From Nitrospira sp. (GTDB lineage: Bacteria > Nitrospirota > Nitrospiria > Nitrospirales > Nitrospiraceae), in assembly GCA_024760525.1 (NCBI GenBank), contig CP060499.1, forward strand, positions 2,997,501 through 3,061,500: DNA of 64,000 bases, in the 5' to 3' direction. Positions 63,495 to 64,000 of the stretch are shown here, piece by piece; position 1 is the first letter of the stretch; each line of letters opens with the position of its first letter. The position numbers and the translations under genes were made by a program. A model generated the notes under the pieces. The model did no database searches and was not told where the DNA came from. It was given only the letters and a program-made list of their open reading frames with translations.

Positions 63495-64000
63495 ACCGAT
63501 TCTCCCACTTCGAAGTCCGACGGCTTCCCTCCCACTATTGAGGGAGCTTCCGTGACCGGCTCGCCTTCCCAGTACAAAATACGACGGCAGTAGGGGCAGA
63601 GGTGTAAATTGTCGGATCGTTTGACTTGCGCAATGAGCTGCGGCGGGATCTGAAGGCGGCATCCGAGACAGATGCCGTCACGCACCGCGGCAAGCGGCTG
63701 ATCCCTCCGTGAGGCCTTGACCTGAGTGTAGCGATCGAGCAGAGATTTCTCAACCCGAGCCGATGCTTCGCGATGGTGCGTTTCAAGTTGAGCCAGTTCC
63801 ACAGCGAGTTCCTTGTCCTGCGTATCCAGCCTTTCCTTCTCTTGGACAAAAACCTTCTCAAGGGCACGATGCTTCTCGTGAAGCTCGTTTGCGGTCTTCT
63901 GGAGCTCGTCGATCTTCTCCATCGACAACAGAATCTTTTCCTCGAAATCTCCCCGCTTCTTGTTCGCCAGCTCCAGTTCGAATAAATGTGCCTGATATTC
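63491..64000 (-). CDS. C4-type zinc-ribbon protein with N-terminal coiled coil (partial)
   Basis: The reading frame runs past the window end, so the true start is outside; within the window there are 169 codons. The N-terminal side is a long coiled coil (NKKRGDFEEKILLSMEKIDEL and on), followed by a C4 zinc ribbon with CLGCRLQIPPQLI and CPYCRRILY. Proteins of this type bind nucleic acid or act in gene regulation, but most are uncharacterised. Convergent with rnhC. Confidence 0.85.
   Translation of the reverse strand, partial: EYQAHLFELELANKKRGDFEEKILLSMEKIDELQKTANELHEKHRALEKVFVQEKERLDTQDKELAVELAQLETHHREASARVEKSLLDRYTQVKASRRDQPLAAVRDGICLGCRLQIPPQLIAQVKRSDNLHLCPYCRRILYWEGEPVTEAPSIVGGKPSDFEVGESV

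Noticed and set aside
1..64000. CRISPR arrays, IS elements or prophage genes
   Set aside because: I saw no spaced direct repeats, transposase motifs or phage structural genes anywhere in the window.

Overview
The window looks like part of a comammox (complete ammonia-oxidising) Nitrospira genome. It carries a full ammonia monooxygenase set (amoC, amoA, amoB plus amoE, two amoD copies, copC and a copD fusion) and a full hydroxylamine oxidation set (haoA, haoB, cycA, cycB) within about 15 kb, with a complete System I cytochrome c maturation operon (ccmABCDEFGHI) directly upstream of haoA. The background genes do not look like those of proteobacterial ammonia oxidisers: RNase HIII, a leuA gene under a leucine T-box, a SpoIID-type protein, and the amoE/amoD genes placed upstream rather than downstream of amoCAB. 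The genus is an inference from these features. No nitrite oxidoreductase gene lies in the window, so complete nitrification is not shown here.

Layout. 1-300: start of a leftward gene (possibly bacterioferritin) and a divergent intergenic region. 301-8087 (+): amoE, amoD1, amoD2, copC, copD fusion, a 359-base promoter region, amoC, amoA, amoB, then a strong terminator. 8438-10134 (+): an unrecognised membrane protein and a YiiM-like MOSC protein. 10330-21794 (-): cycB, cycA, haoB, haoA, then ccmI to ccmA. The two nitrification blocks converge at a shared hairpin near 10275. 22012-35347: an accessory stretch with a DUF1269 protein, a lipocalin, a DAACS symporter, a DUF2127 protein, a nucleoside-type transporter, toxin-antitoxin modules and remnants, duplicated fragments of the DUF2127 gene, a DUF2971/TPR junction, a TPR lipoprotein, two tandem MFS exporters and a PagL-like protein. 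35437-63994: housekeeping genes, mostly on the minus strand: topA, dprA, rng, the rod-shape operon mreBCD-mrdA-rodA, an RDD protein, a SurA_N foldase (+), queA, spoIID, DUF2905, asd, an NHL protein, leuB, a cupin, leuA with its T-box, pssA, psd, ilvC, ilvN, ilvB, rnpB, an M48 lipoprotein, rnhC (+) and a zinc-ribbon protein running off the end.

How the genes work together. AmoCAB oxidises ammonia to hydroxylamine in the membrane, and AmoE/AmoD/CopC/CopD probably handle copper for it. HaoA (octaheme, P460) oxidises hydroxylamine in the periplasm and passes electrons through c554 (CycA) and cM552 (CycB) to quinone. The Ccm operon attaches the many hemes needed. The MOSC protein between the two blocks belongs to a family known to handle N-hydroxylated compounds. 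The ilvBNC and leuAB genes form a branched-chain amino acid cluster, with leucine sensed by the T-box in front of leuA. All calls come from reading sequence and translations; no database search was run.
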